Below are positions 24,038 to 32,603 of a DNA stretch of 64,000 nucleotides, piece after piece. Both the position numbers and the translations under genes were made by a program. Numbering within the stretch: position 1 is the stretch's first letter; each line of letters starts with the position of its first letter. Source of the DNA: Ramlibacter tataouinensis. Lineage in GTDB: Bacteria; Pseudomonadota; Gammaproteobacteria; Burkholderiales; Burkholderiaceae_C. The DNA lies in contig NZ_CP116009.1 in assembly GCF_027941915.1 (NCBI RefSeq), positions 310,001 to 374,000 on the forward strand. Reading direction: 5' to 3'. A model generated the notes under the pieces. The model was not told where the DNA came from. It did no database searches and saw nothing but the letters and a program-made list of their open reading frames with translations.

Positions 24038-24748
24038 TCAGTGGTTGCGCGCTGCCGCTTCCGGCTGGGCGGTGAAGCGGTAGCCCGCCCCCCGCACGGT
24101 CTCCACCATCAGGCCGGCCGGGCCGAGCGCCTCGCGCAGCCGCTTGACATGGACGTCGACCGTGCGCTCCTCGATGAATACATGGTCGCCCCAGACCTTG
24201 TCGAGCAGCTGCGAGCGGCTGTGCACGCGCTCCGGGTGGTGCATCAGGTAGTTGAGCAGCTTGAACTCGGTCGGCCCCAGCTTGACCGGCTCGCCGCGCC
24301 AGCGCGCCCGGTGCGCCTGCGGGTCCAGCGACAGCTCGCCGACCTGCACCGCGCTGCTGTCCTGCTCGGGCGCGCGGCGCCGCAACACGGCGCGGATGCG
24401 CGCCAGCATCTCCTGGGTGGAGAACGGCTTGGTGATGTAGTCGTCGGCGCCGGCATCCAGCCCGGCCACCTTGTCCGGCTCGTCGCCGCGCGCCGTGAGC
24501 ATCAGGATCGGGACGCCGCGGGTGCGCTCGGCGGCGCGCCACTTGCGCGCCAGCGCCAGGCCGCTCTGGCCGGGCAGCATCCAGTCGAGCAGGATGGCGT
24601 CGGGCAGCACGGCATCGAGCTCGCGCTGCGCTTCGTCGCCATCGGCGGCCCACACCGGCTCGAAGCCGCCGTGGCGCAGGTTCACCGTCACCAGCTCGGC
24701 GATGGCGGGCTCGTCTTCCACCAGCAGGACACGCGGGGACTGCTTCAT
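24038..24748 (-). CDS. phoB: Phosphate regulon response regulator PhoB
   Basis: A 236-residue OmpR-family regulator. The receiver has the phospho-acceptor Asp55 (AILLDWMLPG), switch region MLTARGDE and the YITKPFSTQEML lysine. The C-terminal winged helix reads LGPTEFKLLNYLMHHPERVH and EERTVDVHVKRLREAL. It binds PHO boxes (two direct 7-bp repeats 11 bp apart) and activates phosphate-starvation genes; four such sites are visible in this window. Its ATG overlaps the phoU stop (ATGA). Confidence 0.97.
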   Translation of the reverse strand: MKQSPRVLLVEDEPAIAELVTVNLRHGGFEPVWAADGDEAQRELDAVLPDAILLDWMLPGQSGLALARKWRAAERTRGVPILMLTARGDEPDKVAGLDAGADDYITKPFSTQEMLARIRAVLRRRAPEQDSSAVQVGELSLDPQAHRARWRGEPVKLGPTEFKLLNYLMHHPERVHSRSQLLDKVWGDHVFIEERTVDVHVKRLREALGPAGLMVETVRGAGYRFTAQPEAAARNH

Positions 24749-25458
24749 CGGCCTTCCTGCCGCAGCGCGGACTCGACTTCGGCCATGGACGCGTGGCGGA
24801 CGTCGGCCCCCTTGACCACGTAGATGATGGACTCGCCGATGTTCTTGGCGTGGTCGCCGATGCGCTCCAGCGCCTTGGCCAGGAACAGCAGGTCCAGGCT
24901 GGGCGAGATGGTGCGCGGGTCTTCCATCATGTAGGTGATGAGCTTGCGCACGAAGCCGTCGAACTCGTGGTCGATCTGGTCGTCGGCCTTGAGGATGGAC
25001 AGCGCGGCGTCGGTGTCCAGTCGCGCGAAGGCGTCCAGCGCGCGCCGCAGCAGCTCCGACGCCAGGTCGGCCGCGACCCGCAGCTCCGAGGCCGGCAGCA
25101 GGCGCGCCGAGCCGCTGTCGATGATCGAGCGCACCATGCGTGCGATCTTGGCCGCCTCGTCGCCCACCCGCTCGAGGTTGGCCGTGATCCTGGAGATCGC
25201 CATCAGCAGGCGCAGGTCGCGCGCGGTCGGCTGGCGGCGGGCGATGATGGACGACAGCTCGCGGTCGATGTCCAGCTCCATCGCGTTGACGCGCTGCTCG
25301 GTGTCCAGCACCTGCAGGGCCGCCTCGGCGTTGAACTGCGACAGTGCATAGACCGCCTGCCGGATCTGCGATTCGACCAGCCCGCCCAGCTCCATCACGC
25401 GCGAGGAGGCGCCGTTCAGGTCGCTGTCGAACTGGGTGGAAAGATGCTTGTCGGGCAT
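24745..25458 (-). CDS. phoU: Phosphate signalling protein PhoU
   Basis: A 237-residue PhoU with two three-helix PhoU repeats. Each carries a metal-binding segment: SRITANLERVGDEAAKIARM in the first and LFLAKALERIGDHAKNIGES in the second. It links the Pst transporter to PhoR and represses the regulon when phosphate is plentiful. The ATG at 25458 gives the usual MPDKHLSTQFDSDL start. It lies 17 bp after pstB and is translationally coupled to phoB. Confidence 0.96.
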   Translation of the reverse strand: MPDKHLSTQFDSDLNGASSRVMELGGLVESQIRQAVYALSQFNAEAALQVLDTEQRVNAMELDIDRELSSIIARRQPTARDLRLLMAISRITANLERVGDEAAKIARMVRSIIDSGSARLLPASELRVAADLASELLRRALDAFARLDTDAALSILKADDQIDHEFDGFVRKLITYMMEDPRTISPSLDLLFLAKALERIGDHAKNIGESIIYVVKGADVRHASMAEVESALRQEGR

Positions 25459-25475
25459 GGTGCTGCTCCCCTTCC

Positions 25476-26249
<774 letters not shown>

Positions 26250-26253
26250 GGAA

Positions 26254-27147
26254 TCAGGCCTTGTTGCGCGTCAGCACGCGCGCCAGGATGTTGAGGCCCA
26301 GCACGGCAGCGGTGATCAGGAACACGGCGGCCCAGGCCAGCTGCTGCCAGTTCTCGTAGGGGCTCATCGCGAACTTGAAGATGGTCACCGGCAGGCTGGC
26401 CATGGGCTGGCCCATGTCGGAGGTCCAGAACTGGTTGTTCAGCGCGGTGAACAGCAGCGGCGCGGTCTCGCCGGAGATGCGCGCCACCGCCAGCAGCACG
26501 CCCGTCACCACGCCGGCACGCGCCGCGCGCAGGGTGATCGAGGTGATCACCTTCCACTTGGGCGCGCCCAGCGCATAGGCCGCCTCGCGCAGGCCGGAGG
26601 GCACCAGCAGCAGCATGTTCTCGGTGGTGCGGATCACCACCGGGATCACGATCAGCGCCAGCGCCAGCGCGCCGGCCCAGCCGGAGAAGTGCCTGAAGCG
26701 CGCCACCACCACCGCGTAGATGAACAGGCCGATCACGATGGAGGGCGCCGACAGCAGGGTGTCGTTGACGAACCGGGTCGAGGAGCCGAGCCAGCCCTGC
26801 GGGTCGTACTCGGCCAGGTACACGCCGGCCAGGATGCCGATCGGCGTGGCGATGAAGGTGGCCGCCGTCACCATCAGGAAGGAGCCGTACAGCGCGTTGG
26901 CCAGGCCGCCGGGTTCGTTCGGCGGCGGCGTCATCTGCGTCAGGGTCGACCAGGCCAGCCCGGCCACGCCCAGCCGCACCGTCTCCCACAGGATCCACAG
27001 CAGCCAGAACACGCCGAAGGCCATGGCTGCCAGCGACAGCGCCAGGGCCACCTGGTTGACCCGCTTGCGGGCCGCGTAGCGCCGCTCGCGCAGGGCGGCG
27101 GCGTCGGCCCGGGCAATCAGCCGGGCGCCGGTTCCGGTATCGCTCAT
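26254..27147 (-). CDS. pstA: Phosphate ABC transporter permease PstA
   Basis: A 297-residue permease with about six membrane helices and the conserved cytoplasmic loop [20 protein letters not shown]. The [20 protein letters not shown] segment is characteristic of PstA. It pairs with PstC to form the inner-membrane phosphate channel. The ATG at 27147 overlaps the pstC stop by 4 bp. The frame stays open further upstream, but that part is antiparallel to nothing known and overlaps pstC, so the coupled start is preferred. Confidence 0.97.
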   Translation of the reverse strand: MSDTGTGARLIARADAAALRERRYAARKRVNQVALALSLAAMAFGVFWLLWILWETVRLGVAGLAWSTLTQMTPPPNEPGGLANALYGSFLMVTAATFIATPIGILAGVYLAEYDPQGWLGSSTRFVNDTLLSAPSIVIGLFIYAVVVARFRHFSGWAGALALALIVIPVVIRTTENMLLLVPSGLREAAYALGAPKWKVITSITLRAARAGVVTGVLLAVARISGETAPLLFTALNNQFWTSDMGQPMASLPVTIFKFAMSPYENWQQLAWAAVFLITAAVLGLNILARVLTRNKA

Positions 27148-28175
27148 GAGCGCGCTCCCTCGCCCTTGCGCAGCTGCATCAGCAGCAGCTTGGACAGCGA
27201 CAGCACCACGAAGGTGATGAAGAACAGCACCAGGCCCAGGTAGATCAGGGCCGCCTGGTGCAGCCCGCCGGCCGCCTCGGCGAACTCGTTGGCCAGGGCC
27301 GAGGTGATGCTGTTGGCCGGCTGGAACAGCGACAGCGAGTCGAGCTGGTTGAAGTTGCCGATGACGAAGGTGACCGCCATGGTCTCGCCCAGCGCACGGC
27401 CGAGCCCCAGCATGATGCCGCCGATGACGCCGGCCTTGGTGTAGGGCAGCACCACGCGCGAGACGACCTCCCAGGTCGTCGAGCCCAGCGCATAGGCCGA
27501 TTCCTTCAGCATCGGCGGCGTGACGTCGAACACGTCGCGCATCACGGCCGTGATGAAGGGAATGATCATGATGGCCAGGATGATCCCGGCCGACAGGATG
27601 CCGATGCCGACCGGCGGCCCCGACACCAGCGCGCCCAGGTAGGGCACGCCCGACAGCAGCTTCTGCAGCGGCTGCTGCACCCAGGTGGCGAGGATCGGGC
27701 CGAACACCAGCAGGCCCCACATGCCATAGACGATGGAGGGCACCGCGGCCAGCAGTTCGATCGCGGTGCCGAGCGGGCGCTTGAGCCAGGCCGGCGACAG
27801 CTCGGTCAGGAACAGCGCGATGCCGAAGCTCACCGGCACCGCGATCACCAGCGCGATCAGCGAGGTGGCGACGGTGCCGTAGATCATCACCAGGCCGCCG
27901 TACTCGTTGGTGACGGGATCCCAGGTGGTGCTGGTGAGAAAGCCCAGGCCGTAGCGCTCGATGGCCGGCCATGCGCCGACGACCAGCGAGGCGAGGATGG
28001 CCAGCAACAGCCCCAGGGTGGTGATGGCGGCGGCTCGGGCGGCCCAGCCGAACACGCGGTCCGCCCAGGCGCCGGTGAGACGCCGGCTGGGCGGCTTCAT
28101 GTGGCTGGCCCGCGCGCGCTGCGGCGCGCGGGGTACTTCGAGGCTGCCTTCATGGGCCGGAAGTGTAGAAGACAC
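27144..28175 (-). CDS. pstC: Phosphate ABC transporter permease PstC
   Basis: A permease with about six helices and the PstC-typical loop [20 protein letters not shown], followed by [18 protein letters not shown]. The GTG at 28175 is preceded by an AAGGGG ribosome site and gives 343 residues; the internal ATG at 28100 has no visible ribosome site but would give a more usual length of 318. It lies 24 bp after pstS and its stop overlaps pstA. Confidence 0.95.
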   Translation of the reverse strand: MSSTLPAHEGSLEVPRAPQRARASHMKPPSRRLTGAWADRVFGWAARAAAITTLGLLLAILASLVVGAWPAIERYGLGFLTSTTWDPVTNEYGGLVMIYGTVATSLIALVIAVPVSFGIALFLTELSPAWLKRPLGTAIELLAAVPSIVYGMWGLLVFGPILATWVQQPLQKLLSGVPYLGALVSGPPVGIGILSAGIILAIMIIPFITAVMRDVFDVTPPMLKESAYALGSTTWEVVSRVVLPYTKAGVIGGIMLGLGRALGETMAVTFVIGNFNQLDSLSLFQPANSITSALANEFAEAAGGLHQAALIYLGLVLFFITFVVLSLSKLLLMQLRKGEGARS

Positions 28176-28199
28176 GCGCGCCGCCCCTTGACTGCCAGC

Positions 28200-29237
28200 T
28201 TACTTGGCGACGACGGGCTTGCCCGAGGCGTCCTTGATCTCGGCGGCCCAGAGCTTGCGCACCTGATCCTTCACCGAGGCGGGCATCGGCACGTAGTCGA
28301 GGTCGTCGGCGGTCTTGTCGCCGTTCTTGTAGGCCCAGTCGAAGAACTTCAGCGCGGCCGCAGCCTGCGCCGGCTTGTCCTGCGCCTTGTGCATCATGAT
28401 GAAGGTCGCGCTGGAGATCGGCCACGACTTCGCGCCCGGCTGGTTGGTCAGGATCTGGTAGAAGCTCTTGGACCAGTCGGCACCGGCGGAAGCGGCCGCG
28501 AAGGCGTCGGCATCGGGGCTCACGAACTGGCCGGCGGCGTTCTGCAGCTGCGCGTACGTCATCTTGTTCTGCTTGACATAGGCGTACTCGACGTAGCCGA
28601 TCGAGTTCGGCAGGCGGCCCACGAAGGCGGCGACGCCCTCGTTGCCCTTGCCGCCGGCGCCGGTCGGCCAGTTCACGGCCGTGCCCTCGCCCACCTTGGC
28701 CTTCCACTCGGCGTTGACCTTCGACAGGTAGTTGGTGAAGCCGAAGGTGGTGCCGGAACCGTCCGCGCGGCGCACCGGCGCGATCGCGGCATCCGGCAGG
28801 CTCAGCGACGGGTTCAGCGCCTTGATCGCCGGGTCGCTCCAGTTGCTGATCTTGCCCAGGTAGATGTCGCCCAGCACCTGGCCGTTCAGGCGCAGCTGGC
28901 CGGGAGCGATGCCCTTGATGTTGACCACCGGCACCACGCCGCCGATCACCATCGGGAACTGGACCAGGCCCTTCTTCTGGAGCTCCTCGTCCTTCAGCGG
29001 CGCATCGGAGGCGCCGAAGTCCACCGTCTTGGCCTCGATCTGGCGCATGCCGGCGCCGGAGCCGACCGACTGGTAGTTGATGCGGGCACCGGCCGCCTTC
29101 TGGTAGTCGGAGGCCCACGTGGCGTACAGCGGCGCCGGGAAGCTGGCGCCGGCGCCGGTGACGTCCTGCGCGGCAGCCAGGCCGGCCAGGGAGAAGGAAA
29201 CCAGGCCGATGGCGGCCGTGCGGAAGCGGTTGTTCAT
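28200..29237 (-). CDS. pstS: Periplasmic phosphate-binding protein PstS
   Basis: A 345-residue high-affinity phosphate-binding protein. The signal peptide is MNNRFRTAAIGLVSFSLAGL followed by AAAQ. The mature protein starts DVTGAGASFPAPLYATWASD and contains phosphate-contact segments SVGSGAGMRQI, DFGASDAPL and RRADGSGTTFGFTNYL. The ATG at 29237 was chosen because the signal peptide begins there. It is the first gene of the pst-pho operon, under a perfect PHO box 54 bp upstream. Confidence 0.98.
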   Translation of the reverse strand: MNNRFRTAAIGLVSFSLAGLAAAQDVTGAGASFPAPLYATWASDYQKAAGARINYQSVGSGAGMRQIEAKTVDFGASDAPLKDEELQKKGLVQFPMVIGGVVPVVNIKGIAPGQLRLNGQVLGDIYLGKISNWSDPAIKALNPSLSLPDAAIAPVRRADGSGTTFGFTNYLSKVNAEWKAKVGEGTAVNWPTGAGGKGNEGVAAFVGRLPNSIGYVEYAYVKQNKMTYAQLQNAAGQFVSPDADAFAAASAGADWSKSFYQILTNQPGAKSWPISSATFIMMHKAQDKPAQAAAALKFFDWAYKNGDKTADDLDYVPMPASVKDQVRKLWAAEIKDASGKPVVAK

Positions 29238-29274
29238 TCGGATATTCCTGTGGTCTTGGATGAAACCGAACGGC

Positions 29275-29308
29275 AATTTAAGAAGCTTGCGTGACAGCCC
29301 TGTGACAG
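29275..29308 (-). promoter_or_regulatory. PHO box and -10 of the pstS operon
   Basis: Read on the minus strand, CTGTCAC AGGG CTGTCAC (29308 to 29291) is two identical 7-bp repeats with a 4-bp spacer, matching the PhoB consensus CTGTCAT. Exactly 10 bp further lies TAAATT (29280-29275), a plausible -10 element at the spacing usual for PhoB-activated promoters. The leader to the ATG would be about 30 nt. Confidence 0.9.
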
Positions 29309-29362
29309 GGCCCCGGCCGGCGTCACGCCAAGTGCAGGAAGGCTGGGCCGGCTTGCGGGCGC

Positions 29363-29407
29363 ACGTCACGCTGCGGTCACGATTGCGTCACGGGGGCTCC
29401 CTAAGCT
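29363..29407 (+). promoter_or_regulatory. Divergent three-repeat PHO box and -10
   Basis: ACGTCAC, CGGTCAC and GCGTCAC start at 29363, 29374 and 29385, exactly 11 bp apart with 4-bp spacers; all share GTCAC with the PhoB consensus. TAAGCT at 29402-29407 lies 10 bp after the last repeat and can serve as -10. This points towards the binding-protein gene at 29442 and, beyond it, ppx. Confidence 0.75.
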
Positions 29408-29441
29408 CGGTTGCATTTCCACACAATCGAAGGATTCCCCC

Positions 29442-30584
29442 ATGACTTCGCGCGAGCCCGTCGCGCTGCGCCGCCGGGCGCTGCTCCTGTCCACCGCCGC
29501 GGCCGGCATCGCGCCGTTCGCCCTGGCCCAGCCCGGCCGCGCGGCCGCCGGCAAGCCCATCACGGTGGCCCAGATCTTCGATGCCTCGCCGTCGCAGCAG
29601 GACGTCGCCAAGGACTTCCTGATCGGCTCGCGCGCCGCCTGGCAGGAGATCAACGCCCGGGGCGGGGTGCGCGGCCGGCCGGTCAACCACCTGAACCTGG
29701 AGGTCGACGGTTCCGCCGCCAGCGTGCGCAGCGTGCTGGGCACCCTGCGCGAGGACCCCAGCTGCGTGGTCCTGTCGGGCACCGCCGGCGATCCGCTGGC
29801 GGCCGAAGTGGCCGGCCAACTGCAGCGCGAGCCGTTCGCCATCGCCCATGCCGCCCCCTGGCTGCAGAACTCCAGCATCGAGGTGGACGAGCAGACCTTT
29901 CCGATCTTCGCCGCCCGCCAGGAGCAGATCGGCCATGCACTGAAGACCTTGACCGAGGTTGGCATCCGGGACATCGGCGCCGTCTACGGGTCGCCCGCCG
30001 ACCACCTGCTCTACCGGACCGACGTCGAGCGCACGGCCGCCGCCCTCCAGCTGCGGCTGCAGAGCTTCGTGGCCGAAGGCGACCTGGCGCGCCTGGGGCA
30101 GCGCCTGACGCCCGGCACCCCGGCCATCCTGCTGTTCGTCGGCGGCACGCCGGAGCTGGTGCAGTTCACCCGCGGCCTCGAGCGGCAGCAGCGCCAGCGC
30201 TACCTGGTGGCGCTGGCCGACGTGAACCTGCAGACCGTCAAGCAGATGGGCGGGGCCCGCAGCACGCCGGTGATCGCCACCCAGGCCGTGCCGATCGTGA
30301 CCGCCAGCCTGCCGGTGGTGCGCGCCTACCGCGACACCCTGGCCCGGCTGTTCGACGAGCCGCCGGCGCCGCTGTCGCTCGCCGGCTTCATCGCCGCCCG
30401 CTACACCTACGAGGTGCTCGCGGACATCGACGGCGCCCTCACCCGGGCCAGCGCGCTGGCCGCCTTCCAGCGGCGCGGCACCCTCGACGTCGGCGGCTTC
30501 CGGGTGAGCTTCGATGCCCGGCGGCGCAGCGGCCGCTTCGTCACGCAGAGCATGCTGACGCAGGACGGACGGGTCGTCGGCTGA
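29442..30584 (+). CDS. LivK-type periplasmic ABC substrate-binding protein, putative PhoB target
   Basis: A 380-residue protein of the type I periplasmic binding fold (Peripla_BP_6, branched-chain amino acid receptor type). The twin-arginine-like N-terminus (LRRRALLLSTAAAGIAPFAL) is followed by ITVAQIFDASPSQQDVAKDF and the lobe motif QEINARGGVRGRPVNHLNLE. No permease or ATPase gene adjoins it, so it is an orphan receptor. A GAAGGA site precedes the ATG. A three-repeat PHO box upstream suggests induction by phosphate starvation. The gap to ppx is 41 bp, so both may be cotranscribed. The ligand is unknown; a phosphorus-containing or carbon compound released under starvation is speculation. Confidence 0.8.
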   Translation: MTSREPVALRRRALLLSTAAAGIAPFALAQPGRAAAGKPITVAQIFDASPSQQDVAKDFLIGSRAAWQEINARGGVRGRPVNHLNLEVDGSAASVRSVLGTLREDPSCVVLSGTAGDPLAAEVAGQLQREPFAIAHAAPWLQNSSIEVDEQTFPIFAARQEQIGHALKTLTEVGIRDIGAVYGSPADHLLYRTDVERTAAALQLRLQSFVAEGDLARLGQRLTPGTPAILLFVGGTPELVQFTRGLERQQRQRYLVALADVNLQTVKQMGGARSTPVIATQAVPIVTASLPVVRAYRDTLARLFDEPPAPLSLAGFIAARYTYEVLADIDGALTRASALAAFQRRGTLDVGGFRVSFDARRRSGRFVTQSMLTQDGRVVG

Positions 30585-30625
30585 CGCCGCGCGCGGGCGG
30601 CGCCGATTGGTATGCTGCTTCGCCC

Positions 30626-32113
30626 ATGCAGAACGGAACCCTCCTGGCCGCGGTCGATCTCGGCTCCAACAGCTACCGGCTGGAGATCGGCCGCCACGAC
30701 CACGGACAGATCCAGCGGGTCGAATACCTGAAGGAGACGGTGCGCCAGGGCGCCGGCCTGGACGAGGCGCGCAACCTGACGCCGGCCGCCATGCAGGCCG
30801 GGCTGGATTGCCTGGCCCGCTTCGCCGAGCGGCTGGCGGGCTTCCCCCGCCGGCAGGTGCGCGCCGTCGCCACCCAGACCCTGCGCGAGGCGCGCAACCG
30901 CGACGAATTCCTGGCGCGCGCCCATCGCGTGCTGGGTTTCCCGATCGACGTGGTTTCCGGCGGCGAGGAGGCCCGGCTGATCTACCAGGGCGTCGCGCAC
31001 CTGCTGCCGCAGTCGGAGGAGCGGCGGCTGGTGGTGGACATCGGCGGCCGCTCCACCGAGCTGATCGTGGGCCGGCAATACGAGGCCCGGGCCACCAGCA
31101 GCTTCCGGGTGGGCAGCGTGTCCTGGTCGATGCGCTACTTCCCGCACGGCGAATTCACCGAGGCCGCCTTCGCGCGCGCCGGGGTGGCGGCCCAGGCCGT
31201 CTTCGAGGAGGCCGCGGGCCGCTACGACCGCGAGCACTGGGACCTGGCCTACGGCTCGTCCGGCACCATCGGCGCCGTCGGCGCCCTCCTGGAAGCGGCG
31301 GGCCGCGGCCCCGGCATCTCGCGCAAGGACCTGCAGTGGCTGCTCGAGCAGCTGCTGGCGGCGCGCACCGCGAGCCGCGTGCGCCTGGCCGCGCTGAAGG
31401 ACGACCGGCGGCCGGTGATCGGCGGCGGGCTGTCGGTGCTGCTGGCGGTGTTCGACCTGCTCGGCATCGACAGCCTGCAGCCGGCGGCGGGCGCCCTGCG
31501 CCACGGCGTGCTCTACGACCTGCTCGACCGCGACCAGGCCAGCGGCGACGTGCGCTCCGCCACCGTGCAACGCATGGCCGCAGCCTTCGCGGTCGATGCG
31601 GTGCAGGCGCAGCGGGTCGGCGACACGGCGGTGCTGCTGCTGCGGCAGTTGCGCGCCGGCGGCGGCACGTCCGCAGAGCCGGAGCGCGACGAGCGCAAGC
31701 TGCGCTGGGCCGCCATGCTGCACGAGATCGGCTGCCGGATCTCGCACAGCGACTACCACAAGCACGGCGCCTACATCCTCGACAACGCCGAGGCGCCCGG
31801 CTTCGCCCGGCACGAGTTGCACCGGCTGGGCCTGCTGGTGCTGGGCCATCGCGGCAAGCTGCGCAAGCTCGACACGGAACTGGGCGATGCCCTCTTCGTG
31901 CAGCAGCTGTTGTGCCTGCGGCTGGCCGTGATCCTGTGCCACGCCAGGCGCAAGCCGGACCTGCAGGGGGTGTCGCTGCACGCGGCGGGCCCGGCGACGT
32001 TCGTCCTGTCGCTGCGGCCCGACTGGGTCCGCACCTTCCCGCAGTCGGCCCACCTGCTGCGCGAGGAAGCCGTGGCCTGGCACAAGACGGCCTGGAGCCT
32101 TCAGCTGGCCTGA
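30626..32113 (+). CDS. ppx: Exopolyphosphatase
   Basis: A 495-residue Ppx/GppA phosphatase of the ASKHA fold. The first phosphate loop is AAVDLGSNSYRLEIG and the second RLVVDIGGRSTELIVG. The C-terminal HD-like region contains AAMLHEIGCRISHSDYHKHG. Ppx removes terminal phosphate from polyphosphate (and may hydrolyse pppGpp). The ATG at 30626 was chosen because homologues start just before the first loop; the frame is open upstream but overlaps the binding-protein gene. It lies on the opposite strand to ppk1, with sixA between them. Confidence 0.95.
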   Translation: MQNGTLLAAVDLGSNSYRLEIGRHDHGQIQRVEYLKETVRQGAGLDEARNLTPAAMQAGLDCLARFAERLAGFPRRQVRAVATQTLREARNRDEFLARAHRVLGFPIDVVSGGEEARLIYQGVAHLLPQSEERRLVVDIGGRSTELIVGRQYEARATSSFRVGSVSWSMRYFPHGEFTEAAFARAGVAAQAVFEEAAGRYDREHWDLAYGSSGTIGAVGALLEAAGRGPGISRKDLQWLLEQLLAARTASRVRLAALKDDRRPVIGGGLSVLLAVFDLLGIDSLQPAAGALRHGVLYDLLDRDQASGDVRSATVQRMAAAFAVDAVQAQRVGDTAVLLLRQLRAGGGTSAEPERDERKLRWAAMLHEIGCRISHSDYHKHGAYILDNAEAPGFARHELHRLGLLVLGHRGKLRKLDTELGDALFVQQLLCLRLAVILCHARRKPDLQGVSLHAAGPATFVLSLRPDWVRTFPQSAHLLREEAVAWHKTAWSLQLA

Positions 32114-32141
32114 GCCGGCGCAGCCGTTGCGGAGCCCGGCT

Positions 32142-32603
32142 TCAACCGAGCTCCGGCGAATGGACCGCCAGCACCACGGTCTGGCTGTCGCCGGCCCGCT
32201 CGCGCGTGCGGATCCACCAGGCCGCGCCCTTGCGCACCGGGCAGTGGCCGCCGGCGATGCCGAGCAGGTGCGCCAGCGTTTCGCCCAGCACCGGCTGGTG
32301 CCCCACCAGCAGCACCGGCTGCCGCGCCACCGGCCACTGCGCCGCATCCAGCAACTGCTCGACGGTGGTACCCGGCACCAGCTCCGGCCGCAGCTTGTAC
32401 TTGCGCCCCAGCGCCAGCGCGGTCTGCTCGCAGCGCCGCGCCGGGCTGCTCAGGATCCGGGCGCCATCGGGCAGCAGGCGGTCCAGCCAGGCGGCCGCGC
32501 GGGCGGCCTGCTTCTCGCCGCGCGCCGTGAGCGCCCGGTCCAGGTCGTCCAGGCCGTCGTGCGGGTCCTCCGCTTCGGCATGCCGCCACAGGATCAGGTC
32601 CAC
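32142..32603 (-). CDS. sixA: Phosphohistidine phosphatase SixA
   Basis: A 153-residue histidine phosphatase of the SixA branch. The catalytic RHG-type motif reads LILWRHAEAED with His8 as nucleophile, followed by SSPARRCEQTA and LLVGHQPVLGE with the second histidine. E. coli SixA dephosphorylates histidine phosphotransfer domains (ArcB, the PTS). The start is a GTG at 32603 that overlaps the ppk1 stop region by 10 bp, so translation is probably coupled to ppk1. It is convergent with ppx. Confidence 0.9.
   Translation of the reverse strand: MDLILWRHAEAEDPHDGLDDLDRALTARGEKQAARAAAWLDRLLPDGARILSSPARRCEQTALALGRKYKLRPELVPGTTVEQLLDAAQWPVARQPVLLVGHQPVLGETLAHLLGIAGGHCPVRKGAAWWIRTRERAGDSQTVVLAVHSPELG

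Noticed and set aside
30407..32347. Long minus-strand frame opposite ppx
   Set aside because: No domains, and it is fully explained by ppx and the preceding gene on the plus strand.
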